Below are positions 27,268-35,075 of a stretch of 64,000 nucleotides of DNA, in pieces. This DNA comes from Lachnospiraceae bacterium (lineage in GTDB: Bacteria > Bacillota > Clostridia > Lachnospirales > Lachnospiraceae): the NCBI GenBank assembly GCA_015057115.1, contig SVEZ01000011.1, positions 45,373 to 109,372 of the forward strand, in the 5' to 3' direction. The notes under the pieces were generated by a model that ran no database searches, had not been told where the DNA came from, and was given only the letters and a program-made list of their open reading frames with translations. The position numbers and the translations under genes were made by a program. Every line of letters starts with the position of its first letter. Position 1 is the stretch's first letter.

Positions 27268-27993
27268 TTGAAGAAAAAAGCGATTTTAGTATTGGCGCTT
27301 GCAATGATGTTTTCCGTAAGCGGATGTGGCAAGACAGAGAAGCTGATGACGCTGACCGACGAGGAAAGAGCGCAGATTGTTCAATTTTCCGCACATATTA
27401 TTTCCGAGTTTAACCGGAGTCAGCCGGAAGGATACCGACCGCTTTCCAAGGTGCAGATTGATGCAATCAATGCAGAAGAGGAGAAGAAGAAGAATCCTCA
27501 AAAGACGGAAGAACAGTCTTCGGATAATCCGCAGACAAGTGGTCAGTCGGGGGAAGCAGAGAAGCCGGCGAGACAGGAAGGAACACTGACAGATTTAGTG
27601 GGTGTTTCCGGCATTGAAGCCACCTGTAAAGGCTACAAGGTGCAGAAGGACTATGTGGAAGAGAATGTCTTTGCAATGAATGCTTCGGAAGGCAATAAGT
27701 ATGTGGTTGTGAAGGTTCGCCTCACCAATACAACAAATGCGAAGGTGAATGTAGATATTTTAAGCAAGAATCCTTCCGTTTCGTTACAGATCAACGGAGA
27801 AGAGAGTACGTCACATGCATTACTGACACTTTTGACCAATGATCTTTTGACAACGAAGAAGAAACTGGATGCAGGAGAATCGTTGGATACGGTACTTTTA
27901 TTTGAAGTAGAGAAGAGTAAGGCTGATTCCATTCAGAATCTGGCTCTGATCGCCAAGGATGGAGATACCGAGAAGATAATTCTGATAAATTAG
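27268..27993 (+). CDS. Lipoprotein with a DUF4352-like C-terminal domain
   Basis: A 241-residue lipoprotein read from a TTG start after CGAGG. The signal peptide ends in the lipobox SVSGC with Cys20 as the lipidated residue. After a Glu/Lys/Ser-rich linker (about 70-105) comes a beta-sandwich-like region with NKYVVVKVRLTNTTNAKVNVD, the pattern of extracytoplasmic immunoglobulin-like DUF4352 domains. It would be anchored to the outer face of the membrane. Close spacing behind the OmpR-type regulator suggests co-transcription. Function unknown. Confidence 0.78.
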   Translation: MKKKAILVLALAMMFSVSGCGKTEKLMTLTDEERAQIVQFSAHIISEFNRSQPEGYRPLSKVQIDAINAEEEKKKNPQKTEEQSSDNPQTSGQSGEAEKPARQEGTLTDLVGVSGIEATCKGYKVQKDYVEENVFAMNASEGNKYVVVKVRLTNTTNAKVNVDILSKNPSVSLQINGEESTSHALLTLLTNDLLTTKKKLDAGESLDTVLLFEVEKSKADSIQNLALIAKDGDTEKIILIN

Positions 27994-28032
27994 TGAAAAG
28001 TTCCAAAAGAAGTGTTTTTTTTGAAACTTATA

Positions 28033-28041
28033 TGCTATAAT
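28033..28041 (+). promoter_or_regulatory. Extended -10 promoter of cheV
   Basis: TGCTATAAT contains a perfect TATAAT preceded by the TGn extension. No good -35 hexamer lies 17 bp upstream, which is typical of extended -10 promoters. The cheV ATG follows 37 bp later. Confidence 0.6.
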
Positions 28042-28078
28042 TACTATGAAAAGTGACGATGTCAAGGAGGGATTTTTC

Positions 28079-28999
28079 ATGGATACAAATATTCTCTTGG
28101 AAAATGGTACGAATGAGGTAGAAATATTAGAGTTTGTTCTGGGGGATAATCATTACGGAATTAATGTGGCGAAGATTCGTGAGATTCTTACATATCAGCC
28201 GGTAACACCGATTCCCAATGGACATTATTGCGTGGAAGGAATATTCATGCCACGTGATACGATGATTACAGTAATCAGCCTTAGGGAGTGCCTTGGAATG
28301 AAACCGGGCGAAGACAAAGGTTTGTTTATTATCACGAATTTCAATAAGTTGGACATTGCATTTCACGTGGACAGAGTTATTGGAATCCACAGAATTTCCT
28401 GGGCAGACATTATCAAGCCGGACTCTACAATCAATGCAGAGAACAACGGCGTATCCACCGGTGTTGTTAAGTTTGATGATAAATTGGTTGTTATCCTTGA
28501 CTTTGAGAAGATCGTTACTGATATCAGCCCGGATACCGGATTGAAGGTTACCGATATTGAGAATTTTGAAGGTCGTGACAGAAGTATGTGTCCGATCATT
28601 ATCGCAGAGGATTCTCCAATGCTTGGTCGTATGATTACCGACTGCTTGAAGAAATCCGGATATACGAAGTTGACGCTTTGTGAAAACGGTCAGGTGGCAT
28701 GGGAGAAGTTATGCGAGTTACGTGATGGCGGAACCGGTAATTTGTATAACAATGTGAAATGTATTATCACAGATATCGAGATGCCGATTATGGACGGACA
28801 TCGTCTGACAAAGTTATGTAAGACAGATGATGTAATTAAAGAGATACCACTCGTTATCTTCTCATCTTTGGTTAATGAGGAAATGAGAAGAAAGGGCGAG
28901 CAGCTTGGAGCGGATGCACAGCTTACCAAACCTGAAATTGGAATGTTGGTAGATGCAATTGATCGCTTAATTGACGAAAGTACTCTATCAAACAAGTAA
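28079..28999 (+). CDS. cheV: Chemotaxis coupling protein CheV (CheW-receiver fusion)
   Basis: A 306-residue protein. I use the ATG at 28079, nine nt after AAGGAGG; the longer frame starting 33 bp upstream lacks such a site. Residues of about 12-160 form a CheW domain (EILEFVLGDNHYGINVAKIREIL). Residues of about 180-303 form a receiver with the phosphoacceptor Asp near 231 in CIITDIEMPIMDGH and Lys in LTKPE. CheV links chemoreceptors to CheA and adapts signalling by phosphorylation. It is monocistronic here, away from the main che cluster. Confidence 0.94.
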   Translation: MDTNILLENGTNEVEILEFVLGDNHYGINVAKIREILTYQPVTPIPNGHYCVEGIFMPRDTMITVISLRECLGMKPGEDKGLFIITNFNKLDIAFHVDRVIGIHRISWADIIKPDSTINAENNGVSTGVVKFDDKLVVILDFEKIVTDISPDTGLKVTDIENFEGRDRSMCPIIIAEDSPMLGRMITDCLKKSGYTKLTLCENGQVAWEKLCELRDGGTGNLYNNVKCIITDIEMPIMDGHRLTKLCKTDDVIKEIPLVIFSSLVNEEMRRKGEQLGADAQLTKPEIGMLVDAIDRLIDESTLSNK

Positions 29000-29010
29000 G
29001 AGTGAATGAT

Positions 29011-29060
29011 TTGCCTCGAAACATTTCCATGGAAACGTGGGTGGTTTTGAGGCAATTTTT
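29011..29060 (+). terminator. Terminator of cheV
   Basis: TTGCCTCGAAAC at 29011 pairs with GTTTTGAGGCAA at 29044 (12 bp, one G-U), enclosing a second small hairpin, and is followed by five T residues. Confidence 0.85.
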
Positions 29061-29110
29061 CGTTGCACAGGGAAGTGCAACATGTAAAACACAGTAGGAG
29101 GTGGAATTCT

Positions 29111-30904
29111 TTGGCAGACAAGAATGAAGATTACCTGGATCAACTTTTGAATTCCGTAATAGATGGCGACAGCGGGGATAGGAAGAATTCCACGTCACAA
29201 GAGCCGTATTCCCAGAACGCACAGGATATGGGTGCGGATCGCGAAAGCAGAGAAAGCAGAAGACGCAGACGTCAGAAAGATGCACACAAGTTTTTTATTG
29301 ATGATTTTGAAAAGGAATTGGATGAATTTGCAGCCAGTACAGATATTTCTGACTATGAATTGGAAATGGAGCAGATTCTGGCAGAAGATTCCTATGGAAG
29401 AAATATGCGGGATCCGGCACCAGCACAGAATAATGATCAGTTTTTTGCCGGATTGAATAAGGCTATGGGAGAGCCGGTGGCAGAGGAGCCAATGACTGGT
29501 TTTGGAGCGGCAGAAGAACCTGCAGCGGAGGGCGGCTTATCCATGGAAGGAATGCCAAGCTTGGATTTTGGAGCAGAAGAGGCACCTGCAGCGGATACCG
29601 GTTTACCTATGGAAGGGATGCCACCCTTGGATTTTGGCACATCAGAAGAGCCTGCAGCGGATACCGGTTTATCCATGGAAGGAATGCCGCCTTTAGATTT
29701 TGGAGCGGCAGAAGAACCTATGACGGACTTTGGAGCGGCTGATGAGACGACTGCGGAACCTGTAGCGGATGCAGCTGGCGAGACGGCTTCCGGAGATGAG
29801 AATTCCGATGATATATTATCACTGTTAAACGGACTTGGCGGTGAAGATGAAGACTTGGCAGGAATTTCTGACCTTTTACAGGCGGATGAGAATAACGAAC
29901 CTGTTGCGGCCGCAGGAGATGGTTTAGAGATTGATCCGGCGGATGCAATGGAGTTTGAGAATTTGAAAGAAGTTTCGAAAGAGGAAAAAGGCGTGAAGGA
30001 TTCAGAAGCAAAGAGCGGCAAAAAAGGATTTTTTGCAAAACTGAAGGATTTGTTCTTGGGACCGGATGAGGATGAAGTTCAACCGGCTGCAGAAGAAAGT
30101 ATAAAGGTTACCACCGCTGAGGATTTGGATGGAATGTCAGATGAAAATCTTGATATCTTAAGAGCCTTAGAAGGTGGTGGCGACGGTGGCGGTGGTGATG
30201 AAGCCGGAGCACCGGAGGATCCAAAGGCCAAGAAGAAAGCTGAGAAGGAAGCCAAGAAGAAGGCCAAGAAGGAAGCCAAAGAGGCGAAGAAGAAGGAAAA
30301 AGAGGCCAAGAAGAAGGATAAGGCAGCCAAGAAGGCGGCGAAACCGAAGAAGGAGAAGAAGCCAAAGGTTAAGGATAATACTCCACCGCTTCCAAAACTT
30401 CCGGTATTCCTGATTTTTGTGATGGTATTTTCTTTCGGTGCCGGCGTAATCTTCTTAGGCAATGCTTTACATAGCCGTATGGCAATGAAGAACTCGGAAA
30501 GCTACTACCAGGCAGGAGATTTTGTAAATGCCTATGGTGAAGTGGCCGGAATGAAGTTTAAGAAGAAACAGACCGAGCAGATTGCTTACGTGGAAAAGGT
30601 TAAGGTTCTTGCAGGTATGCAGGAATTATACGATTCCTATGAAACCTTGAAGGGTTCTAAGAGAGAAGCGCTTGCTGTGGATTGTTTGATTCGTGTGATA
30701 GGACACTTTGATGCACACATGGAAGCAGCAAATGAAGGCGGCTATCTGAAGGATGCACAGAGAATTGAGAAGAAGGCAGAGAAGTTACTGAGAAAGCAGT
30801 ATAAAGTGAGATATGACAGGGCTGTGAAGTTATACCGGATGCGCAGCCGTAAGAAGTACTCTGTTGAAATCTACAAAATATTACAAAAAGTGGGGCTTGT
30901 TTAA
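29111..30904 (+). CDS. Repeat-rich acidic/lysine-rich single-pass membrane protein
   Basis: About 597 residues read from the TTG at 29111, nine nt after AGGAGG; an upstream ATG lies in the cheV terminator region. Four parts follow in order: a charged N-terminus with SRRRRRQ; an acidic region (about 125-270) with roughly 22-residue repeats ending in SMEGMPPLDFG; a Lys/Ala/Glu block (about 378-432, KKKAEKEAKKKAKKE); and one membrane helix near 438-460. The last 135 residues are helical and Lys-rich (TPR-like feel). No known family. Placement after cheV and before ung and a FliD-like gene suggests a motility or polar-localisation role, but that is a guess. Confidence 0.65.
   Translation: MADKNEDYLDQLLNSVIDGDSGDRKNSTSQEPYSQNAQDMGADRESRESRRRRRQKDAHKFFIDDFEKELDEFAASTDISDYELEMEQILAEDSYGRNMRDPAPAQNNDQFFAGLNKAMGEPVAEEPMTGFGAAEEPAAEGGLSMEGMPSLDFGAEEAPAADTGLPMEGMPPLDFGTSEEPAADTGLSMEGMPPLDFGAAEEPMTDFGAADETTAEPVADAAGETASGDENSDDILSLLNGLGGEDEDLAGISDLLQADENNEPVAAAGDGLEIDPADAMEFENLKEVSKEEKGVKDSEAKSGKKGFFAKLKDLFLGPDEDEVQPAAEESIKVTTAEDLDGMSDENLDILRALEGGGDGGGGDEAGAPEDPKAKKKAEKEAKKKAKKEAKEAKKKEKEAKKKDKAAKKAAKPKKEKKPKVKDNTPPLPKLPVFLIFVMVFSFGAGVIFLGNALHSRMAMKNSESYYQAGDFVNAYGEVAGMKFKKKQTEQIAYVEKVKVLAGMQELYDSYETLKGSKREALAVDCLIRVIGHFDAHMEAANEGGYLKDAQRIEKKAEKLLRKQYKVRYDRAVKLYRMRSRKKYSVEIYKILQKVGLV
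29505..29733 (+). repeat. Coding ~66-bp tandem repeats
   Basis: Three units of about 63-69 bp and a shorter fourth encode variants of EEPAADTGLSMEGMPPLDFG within the preceding gene. DNA identity between units is high (GCGGATACCGGTTTA and TTGGATTTTGG recur), so the number of units is likely to vary between strains. Confidence 0.8.
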
Positions 30905-31579
30905 ATGCCTGCAATAACGAACGATTGGTTAGAAGTATTAAATCAGGAATTTAGAAAACCATATTACAAGACCTTGTATGAATTTGTGAAGGAGGAATAT
31001 AATACTAAGCAGGTGTTTCCGCCTGCGGAGGATTTGTTCAATGCCTTTCATTTAACGCCTCTAAGTAAGGTGAAGGTTGTAATACTGGGACAAGATCCAT
31101 ATCATAATGTGGGACAGGCTCATGGTCTAAGTTTTTCCGTGAAGCCCGGAGAGAAGATACCTCCTTCACTGCAGAACATTTATCAGGAGTTGCAGGAGGA
31201 TTGCGGATGTACCATTCCCAATCATGGGTATCTTGTAAAATGGGCGCAACAGGGAGTGTTGTTGTTAAATACAGTTTTAACAGTAAGGGCTCATGAGGCA
31301 AATTCCCATCAGGGTATGGGATGGGAAGAGTTTACAGATGCAGCGATTCGTGCAGTGAATGCACAGAATCGAGCTGTTGTTTATCTTTTGTGGGGACGAC
31401 CTGCACAGAATAAGAAACCTATGATTACGAATCCAAAGCATCTGGTGCTTACGGCACCGCATCCCAGTCCCTTGTCCGCATATCGAGGCTTCTTTGGATG
31501 TAAACATTTTAGTCGGGCAAATGAGTTTCTTGTAAACAACGGTCAGACGCCGATTGACTGGCAGATTGACCCACTGTAA
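30905..31579 (+). CDS. ung: Uracil-DNA glycosylase, family 1
   Basis: A 224-residue enzyme of standard length that removes uracil from DNA. The water-activating loop GQDPYHNVGQAHG begins at residue 62, the uracil-binding LLLNTVLTV follows near 118, and the DNA-intercalating loop HPSPLSAYRGFFG is near 186. The usual PYHGPGQAHG reads PYHNVGQAHG here. It starts directly after the stop of the repeat-rich membrane protein with no room for a separate promoter. Confidence 0.96.
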   Translation: MPAITNDWLEVLNQEFRKPYYKTLYEFVKEEYNTKQVFPPAEDLFNAFHLTPLSKVKVVILGQDPYHNVGQAHGLSFSVKPGEKIPPSLQNIYQELQEDCGCTIPNHGYLVKWAQQGVLLLNTVLTVRAHEANSHQGMGWEEFTDAAIRAVNAQNRAVVYLLWGRPAQNKKPMITNPKHLVLTAPHPSPLSAYRGFFGCKHFSRANEFLVNNGQTPIDWQIDPL

Positions 31580-31600
31580 TGTTCTAAGGAGGGAAACGTT

Positions 31601-32398
31601 ATGGCAAATTTTTATGGAATTTCATCCGATTCGGTTAGTACATTGTTTTCATCGATTGGAAAAGGAAGTTCAACCGGTAACATTTTAGCAGATTACGCAT
31701 CCATTAAGAATGGATCTTACTATAAGCTTGCAAAGAAATACTATGGTGGACAGACAACTAAGGTATCGGATACATCTTCTACCGAAAAGGCGAAGACAAC
31801 CAAGAAGGACAATACTACTCAAAAAACTGCCGATACAGTTACTAAGGCAAGAGCGAATGCGAAAGCTCAGGAGTATAACGAAATTAAGAGTGGAGCGGAT
31901 AATCTTACTAAGGCAGCGGATACACTTTTAACCAAAGGTAATGAATCGCTTTTTGCTGAGAAGACAGTAACGGATAAAGAGGGTAATAAGACACAGAAGG
32001 TTGATACAGAGGCAGTTTATAAAGGTGTTTCAAGCTTTGTGGAAAATTACAATAAGACCTTGGACAATACCAAAAATACCACGGCGTCCTCCATTAAGAG
32101 CGCCAGAAATACCATGGTGAATTCCACTATTGCCAGCAGCAGGAAATTAGCAGAGGTTGGTATTACAGTGGATAAGGATAATAAGTTATCCATTGATAAA
32201 GAGAAATTTGAGAATGCAGATATGAATAAGGTGAAATCATTGTTTAGCGGTAATTCTTCTTATGGATCCGGAATCAAAACCAATGCATCCTACATGTCCA
32301 TGTCAGCAAAGAATGAGGCAACCCAGAAGAGCTTATACAGTAGTGCCGGAAAATATAACAGTTATAATCAGGTACCGGCTTTTGAAGATATGTTCTAA
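31601..32398 (+). CDS. FliD-like Ser/Thr/Lys-rich protein without Cys, probably motility-related
   Basis: A 265-residue protein with an AAGGAGG ribosome binding site. It has no Cys or Trp and is rich in Ser, Thr, Lys and Asn, a composition typical of flagellar export substrates, and lacks a Sec signal peptide. Near residues 188-215 it reads LAEVGITVDKDNKLSIDKEKFENADMNKVKSLF, which resembles the C-terminal part of the filament cap FliD (LGI..DKDGKLSLD..K). It is much shorter than FliD, so it may be a divergent accessory of the filament or hook. The assignment rests on this one stretch plus composition. Confidence 0.55.
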   Translation: MANFYGISSDSVSTLFSSIGKGSSTGNILADYASIKNGSYYKLAKKYYGGQTTKVSDTSSTEKAKTTKKDNTTQKTADTVTKARANAKAQEYNEIKSGADNLTKAADTLLTKGNESLFAEKTVTDKEGNKTQKVDTEAVYKGVSSFVENYNKTLDNTKNTTASSIKSARNTMVNSTIASSRKLAEVGITVDKDNKLSIDKEKFENADMNKVKSLFSGNSSYGSGIKTNASYMSMSAKNEATQKSLYSSAGKYNSYNQVPAFEDMF

Positions 32399-32422
32399 GA
32401 TTTATAAGGACAAGCAAGTAAG

Positions 32423-32460
32423 AATGCTACATGCCACGGGTTGGCATGTAGCATTTGTAT
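32423..32460 (+). terminator. Strong hairpin after the FliD-like gene
   Basis: AATGCTACATGCCA and TGGCATGTAGCATT form a 14-bp perfect stem with a CGGGT loop, followed by only a weak T run (TTG). Confidence 0.7.
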
Positions 32461-32494
32461 GACAAAAGAAGGAAAAAGGAGTTATAGGGTAAGA

Positions 32495-32938
32495 ATGAGT
32501 TTGCTAGATACCTTTTTCGGTAGGCGAAAGCGACCGATATGGGAAGAAAGAAATGAGACGGTATATAAAATACCGAAAGAACCGAAAGAGCAGAAAGTAC
32601 AGGCAGTACAGGAAGAAAAAATCGAGGTATCCATGAGAAACGAAAGAGAACAGTTGAAGGAAGAAATTGAAAAATTGTCAAAGCAATCGGATGCGTTGCT
32701 GGCTGCGGTGGAAGAAAACCGTAACGTGATTGCCCAGAATGTTCATCAGGAGAATGTAAAGGCATTTCGAAACATACAGGCTATATTGGAAGAGTTGGAT
32801 AAGAAGATGGCAAAAAGCGACCGTCAGGATAAGCAGATGGATTCGCTGAAGACCTATATTAAATGTACGACCTGGTTTTCCATCATTAATCTCATGGTAC
32901 TTGTAATCTACATATTATATACGATGGGAGTATTTTAA
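32495..32938 (+). CDS. Hypothetical tail-anchored coiled-coil protein
   Basis: A 147-residue protein. I take the ATG at 32495 (MSLLDTFFGRRKR); AAAGGAG is about 13 nt upstream, and an earlier ATG at 32459 overlaps the terminator hairpin. A basic N-terminus and a Lys/Glu linker lead into a long coiled coil (about 50-110), and one hydrophobic helix closes the protein (about 122-145), so it should sit in the membrane by its C-terminus. The stop overlaps the start of the flavin reductase gene (TAATG). Function unknown. Confidence 0.65.
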   Translation: MSLLDTFFGRRKRPIWEERNETVYKIPKEPKEQKVQAVQEEKIEVSMRNEREQLKEEIEKLSKQSDALLAAVEENRNVIAQNVHQENVKAFRNIQAILEELDKKMAKSDRQDKQMDSLKTYIKCTTWFSIINLMVLVIYILYTMGVF

Positions 32939-33558
32939 TGGAAAAAAGAAGCTTTAAACCGGGAAATATGCTCTATCCCCTTCCGGCAGTTATGGTAACC
33001 TGTCAGGGAAAGGATAAGAAGCCAAATATTATTACGGTGGCCTGGGCCGGAACGGTTTGTTCCGATCCTCCAATGATTTCCATTTCCGTGAGAAAAGAAC
33101 GTTTTTCCCATCACTTGCTGATGGAAGGAAAAGAATTTGTAGTAAACCTTACAAATAAGGATTTGGTAAAGGCAACAGATTATTGTGGAGTGACTTCCGG
33201 ACGGGATATCAATAAGTTTGAAAAAGCCGGATTGACACCTATGGCGTCAAAGGTGGTAGAGGTTCCATCTATCATGGAAAGCCCGGTAAATATCGAGTGC
33301 AAGGTAACACAGGTACTGGAACTTGGCAGCCATGATATGTTTTTGGCGCATGTGGTGCATGTGTCGGTTGACGAATCCTTAATGGATGAAAAGGATACAC
33401 TTCGCCTTAAGAAGGCAGATTTAATTGCTTATTCTCATGGCAGATATTATCTGCTGGGAAAAGAGTTGGGAACCTTCGGATATTCCATCCGAAAGAAGCC
33501 GACGAAGAATAAAGGGAAAACGAAAAAGAAGAGAAATAAAAAGAAAGCGTCCGCATAG
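32938..33558 (+). CDS. Flavin reductase/flavoredoxin family protein
   Basis: A 206-residue protein of the FMN-binding split-barrel family (DIM6/NTAB, flavoredoxin type). The N-terminal LPAVMVTCQGKDKKPNIITVAW strand-loop, PPMISISVRKERFSH and EFVVNLTNKDLVKATDYCG are family features that bind FMN. In anaerobes such proteins shuttle electrons; the partner is unknown. The last 25 residues are an added Lys-rich tail. It is translationally coupled to the tail-anchored protein. Confidence 0.85.
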   Translation: MEKRSFKPGNMLYPLPAVMVTCQGKDKKPNIITVAWAGTVCSDPPMISISVRKERFSHHLLMEGKEFVVNLTNKDLVKATDYCGVTSGRDINKFEKAGLTPMASKVVEVPSIMESPVNIECKVTQVLELGSHDMFLAHVVHVSVDESLMDEKDTLRLKKADLIAYSHGRYYLLGKELGTFGYSIRKKPTKNKGKTKKKRNKKKASA

Positions 33559-33569
33559 GCAGACGCTTT
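33544..33569. terminator. Bidirectional terminator between convergent genes
   Basis: AAAGCGTC at 33544 pairs with GACGCTTT at 33562 across 10 nt. A and T runs flank both sides, so it can serve the flavin reductase (plus) and the DUF4364 gene (minus). It lies partly inside the flavin reductase 3' end. Confidence 0.75.
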
Positions 33570-33571
33570 TG

Positions 33572-34093
33572 TTATTGTACCAGCATATCCATGAGATAAG
33601 CATAAATTTCATCGGATTGTTTCTTCCAGTTGGCACAGGCGGCTTCAGCCTGCTCCTTTCCCTGAATGCGGAAGGAGAGTTCAAAGGTGACAGCATTTTT
33701 GTCCCGAACCTGGCAGCGGACAGAGTATTGCTGGCCGGAAATGGGATAGCACTCTGCGGTTATGGAAGTGTCCTTTCGAAGCTTAATGTCATGCTGCTTA
33801 AAATAGGATTGAATATCTTCTTTGATGGCGCCGGATATTCGATTTTCAAAATAGTCCAGGGTTTTCTCGCCACCGGAAGTGATTCGGTATAATGTTGCGT
33901 TGGGGCCGGAAGACTCGGACGAAATTAAATCAGAATTTTCTAAATCGCTAATAACCTGCTGGATAGTAAAGTAGTTGGTATACTCCAGGTTCAAAACCAA
34001 ATCGGAAATATCTGAGTTGGTAAGGGGGTAGTCCGCATTTTTCAGCATATAAAGGACCATCAATTTATATAAAAGTGTTGCTTCGTTATTCAT
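33572..34093 (-). CDS. DUF4364 family protein
   Basis: A 173-residue protein beginning MNNEATLLYKLMVLYMLKN. The N-terminal 75 residues look like a winged helix (LTNSDISDLVL, then FTIQQVISDLENSDLI), followed by a short beta domain. This matches DUF4364, a Firmicutes family assumed to be transcriptional regulators. Its start overlaps the upstream radical-SAM gene by 8 nt, so both are made from one transcript. Target unknown. Confidence 0.82.
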   Translation of the reverse strand: MNNEATLLYKLMVLYMLKNADYPLTNSDISDLVLNLEYTNYFTIQQVISDLENSDLISSESSGPNATLYRITSGGEKTLDYFENRISGAIKEDIQSYFKQHDIKLRKDTSITAECYPISGQQYSVRCQVRDKNAVTFELSFRIQGKEQAEAACANWKKQSDEIYAYLMDMLVQ

Positions 34094-35024
34094 AAAATCT
34101 CCTTCCCTGCCATGTGTTTTGTTCTTTCAGTGTGCGGTGGATTTGATTTAAGACGGAGCGTTTATTTGTGCTCCACATAGGTGCAATCAAATCCTTGCTT
34201 GGGCCGTCGCCTGTAAGACGGTGTATAGCAATCGTGGGTGGCAGAAGTTCTAATAGGTGGCAGATGAAATCGCAGTATTCATCTTGAGTAAACAATAAGA
34301 AAGGATGCTTTTCGTAGTCTGTCGCCAAATCTGTTCCCTTTAGTATGTGTAAAAGCTGCAACTTAATTCCCTGAATGTCAGAATGGGCAAGATAAGAAAC
34401 GGTCGCTTCCATATCTTCCTTGGGTTCCCCCGGAAGACCGAGAATTACATGTACGATAACCGTAAGGTCTTCTTTTCGAAGGCGTAAGAGGGCATCCTCA
34501 AAACAGGAAAGGGGATAACCCCGTCGAATATAGGTTGCGGTAGCTTCGTGTATGGTCTGAAGTCCTAATTCCACCCACACAGGTTTGATGGCATTTAATT
34601 CGGCAAGCAGAGCAACCACATCTGCCGGTAGGCAGTCCGGTCTGGTTCCGATGGATAAAATGTGTACCTTGGGGTGGGAGATGGCTTCGGTAAATATTTT
34701 CCGCAGATAGGGCAGGGGAGCATAGGTATTGGTATAGGCCTGAAAATAGGCGATGTAACCTTCACAGGGGCGCTTTTTCTCTAAATTGGCTATCCCTTGA
34801 TTTAACTGTTCGGTAATGGAAAGCCGTCTGTCTCCTGCAAAATCTCCGGAGCCTCCCGCACTGCAAAAAATACAGCCTCTGTCACTGAGGCTGCCATCCC
34901 GGTTTGGACAGGTCATGCCGCCATCTAAGGCGATGCGATAGACCTTGTGACCGTATTGTTGTTTTAAGGTATAATCAAGGGAGACATATGGTTTGTCTCC
35001 CCAGAGTGGCTGTTTCGTATTCAT
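34086..35024 (-). CDS. TIGR01212-type radical SAM protein (YhcC-like)
   Basis: A 312-residue protein of the YhcC/Elp3-like radical SAM family. The N-terminal WGDKPYVSLDYTLKQQYG and the cluster motif CPNRDGSLSDRGCIFC (Cys near residues 39, 51 and 54) match the family, with GGSGDFAG following. The reaction is unproven; related proteins are thought to act on tRNA or other RNA. The only reasonable start is the ATG at 35024, which lies just seven bases after a -10 element (see the promoter), so the mRNA may be leaderless. Confidence 0.88.
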   Translation of the reverse strand: MNTKQPLWGDKPYVSLDYTLKQQYGHKVYRIALDGGMTCPNRDGSLSDRGCIFCSAGGSGDFAGDRRLSITEQLNQGIANLEKKRPCEGYIAYFQAYTNTYAPLPYLRKIFTEAISHPKVHILSIGTRPDCLPADVVALLAELNAIKPVWVELGLQTIHEATATYIRRGYPLSCFEDALLRLRKEDLTVIVHVILGLPGEPKEDMEATVSYLAHSDIQGIKLQLLHILKGTDLATDYEKHPFLLFTQDEYCDFICHLLELLPPTIAIHRLTGDGPSKDLIAPMWSTNKRSVLNQIHRTLKEQNTWQGRRFYE

Positions 35025-35030
35025 AGTTTT

Positions 35031-35059
35031 ATTTTAGCATGAACCATCTTTCTTTACAA
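35031..35059 (-). promoter_or_regulatory. Sigma-A-type promoter placed at the start codon
   Basis: On the minus strand TTGTAA (35059-35054) and TAAAAT (35036-35031) are separated by 17 bp. A start site seven bases downstream coincides with the A of the ATG at 35024. Confidence 0.6.
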
Positions 35060-35075
35060 GGCGTTACATAGAAGT

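Noticed and set aside
29437..30021. 194-codon minus-strand Ser/Pro-rich frame
   Set aside because: Antisense shadow of the repetitive acidic region of the gene at 29111; the repeat creates the long open frame.
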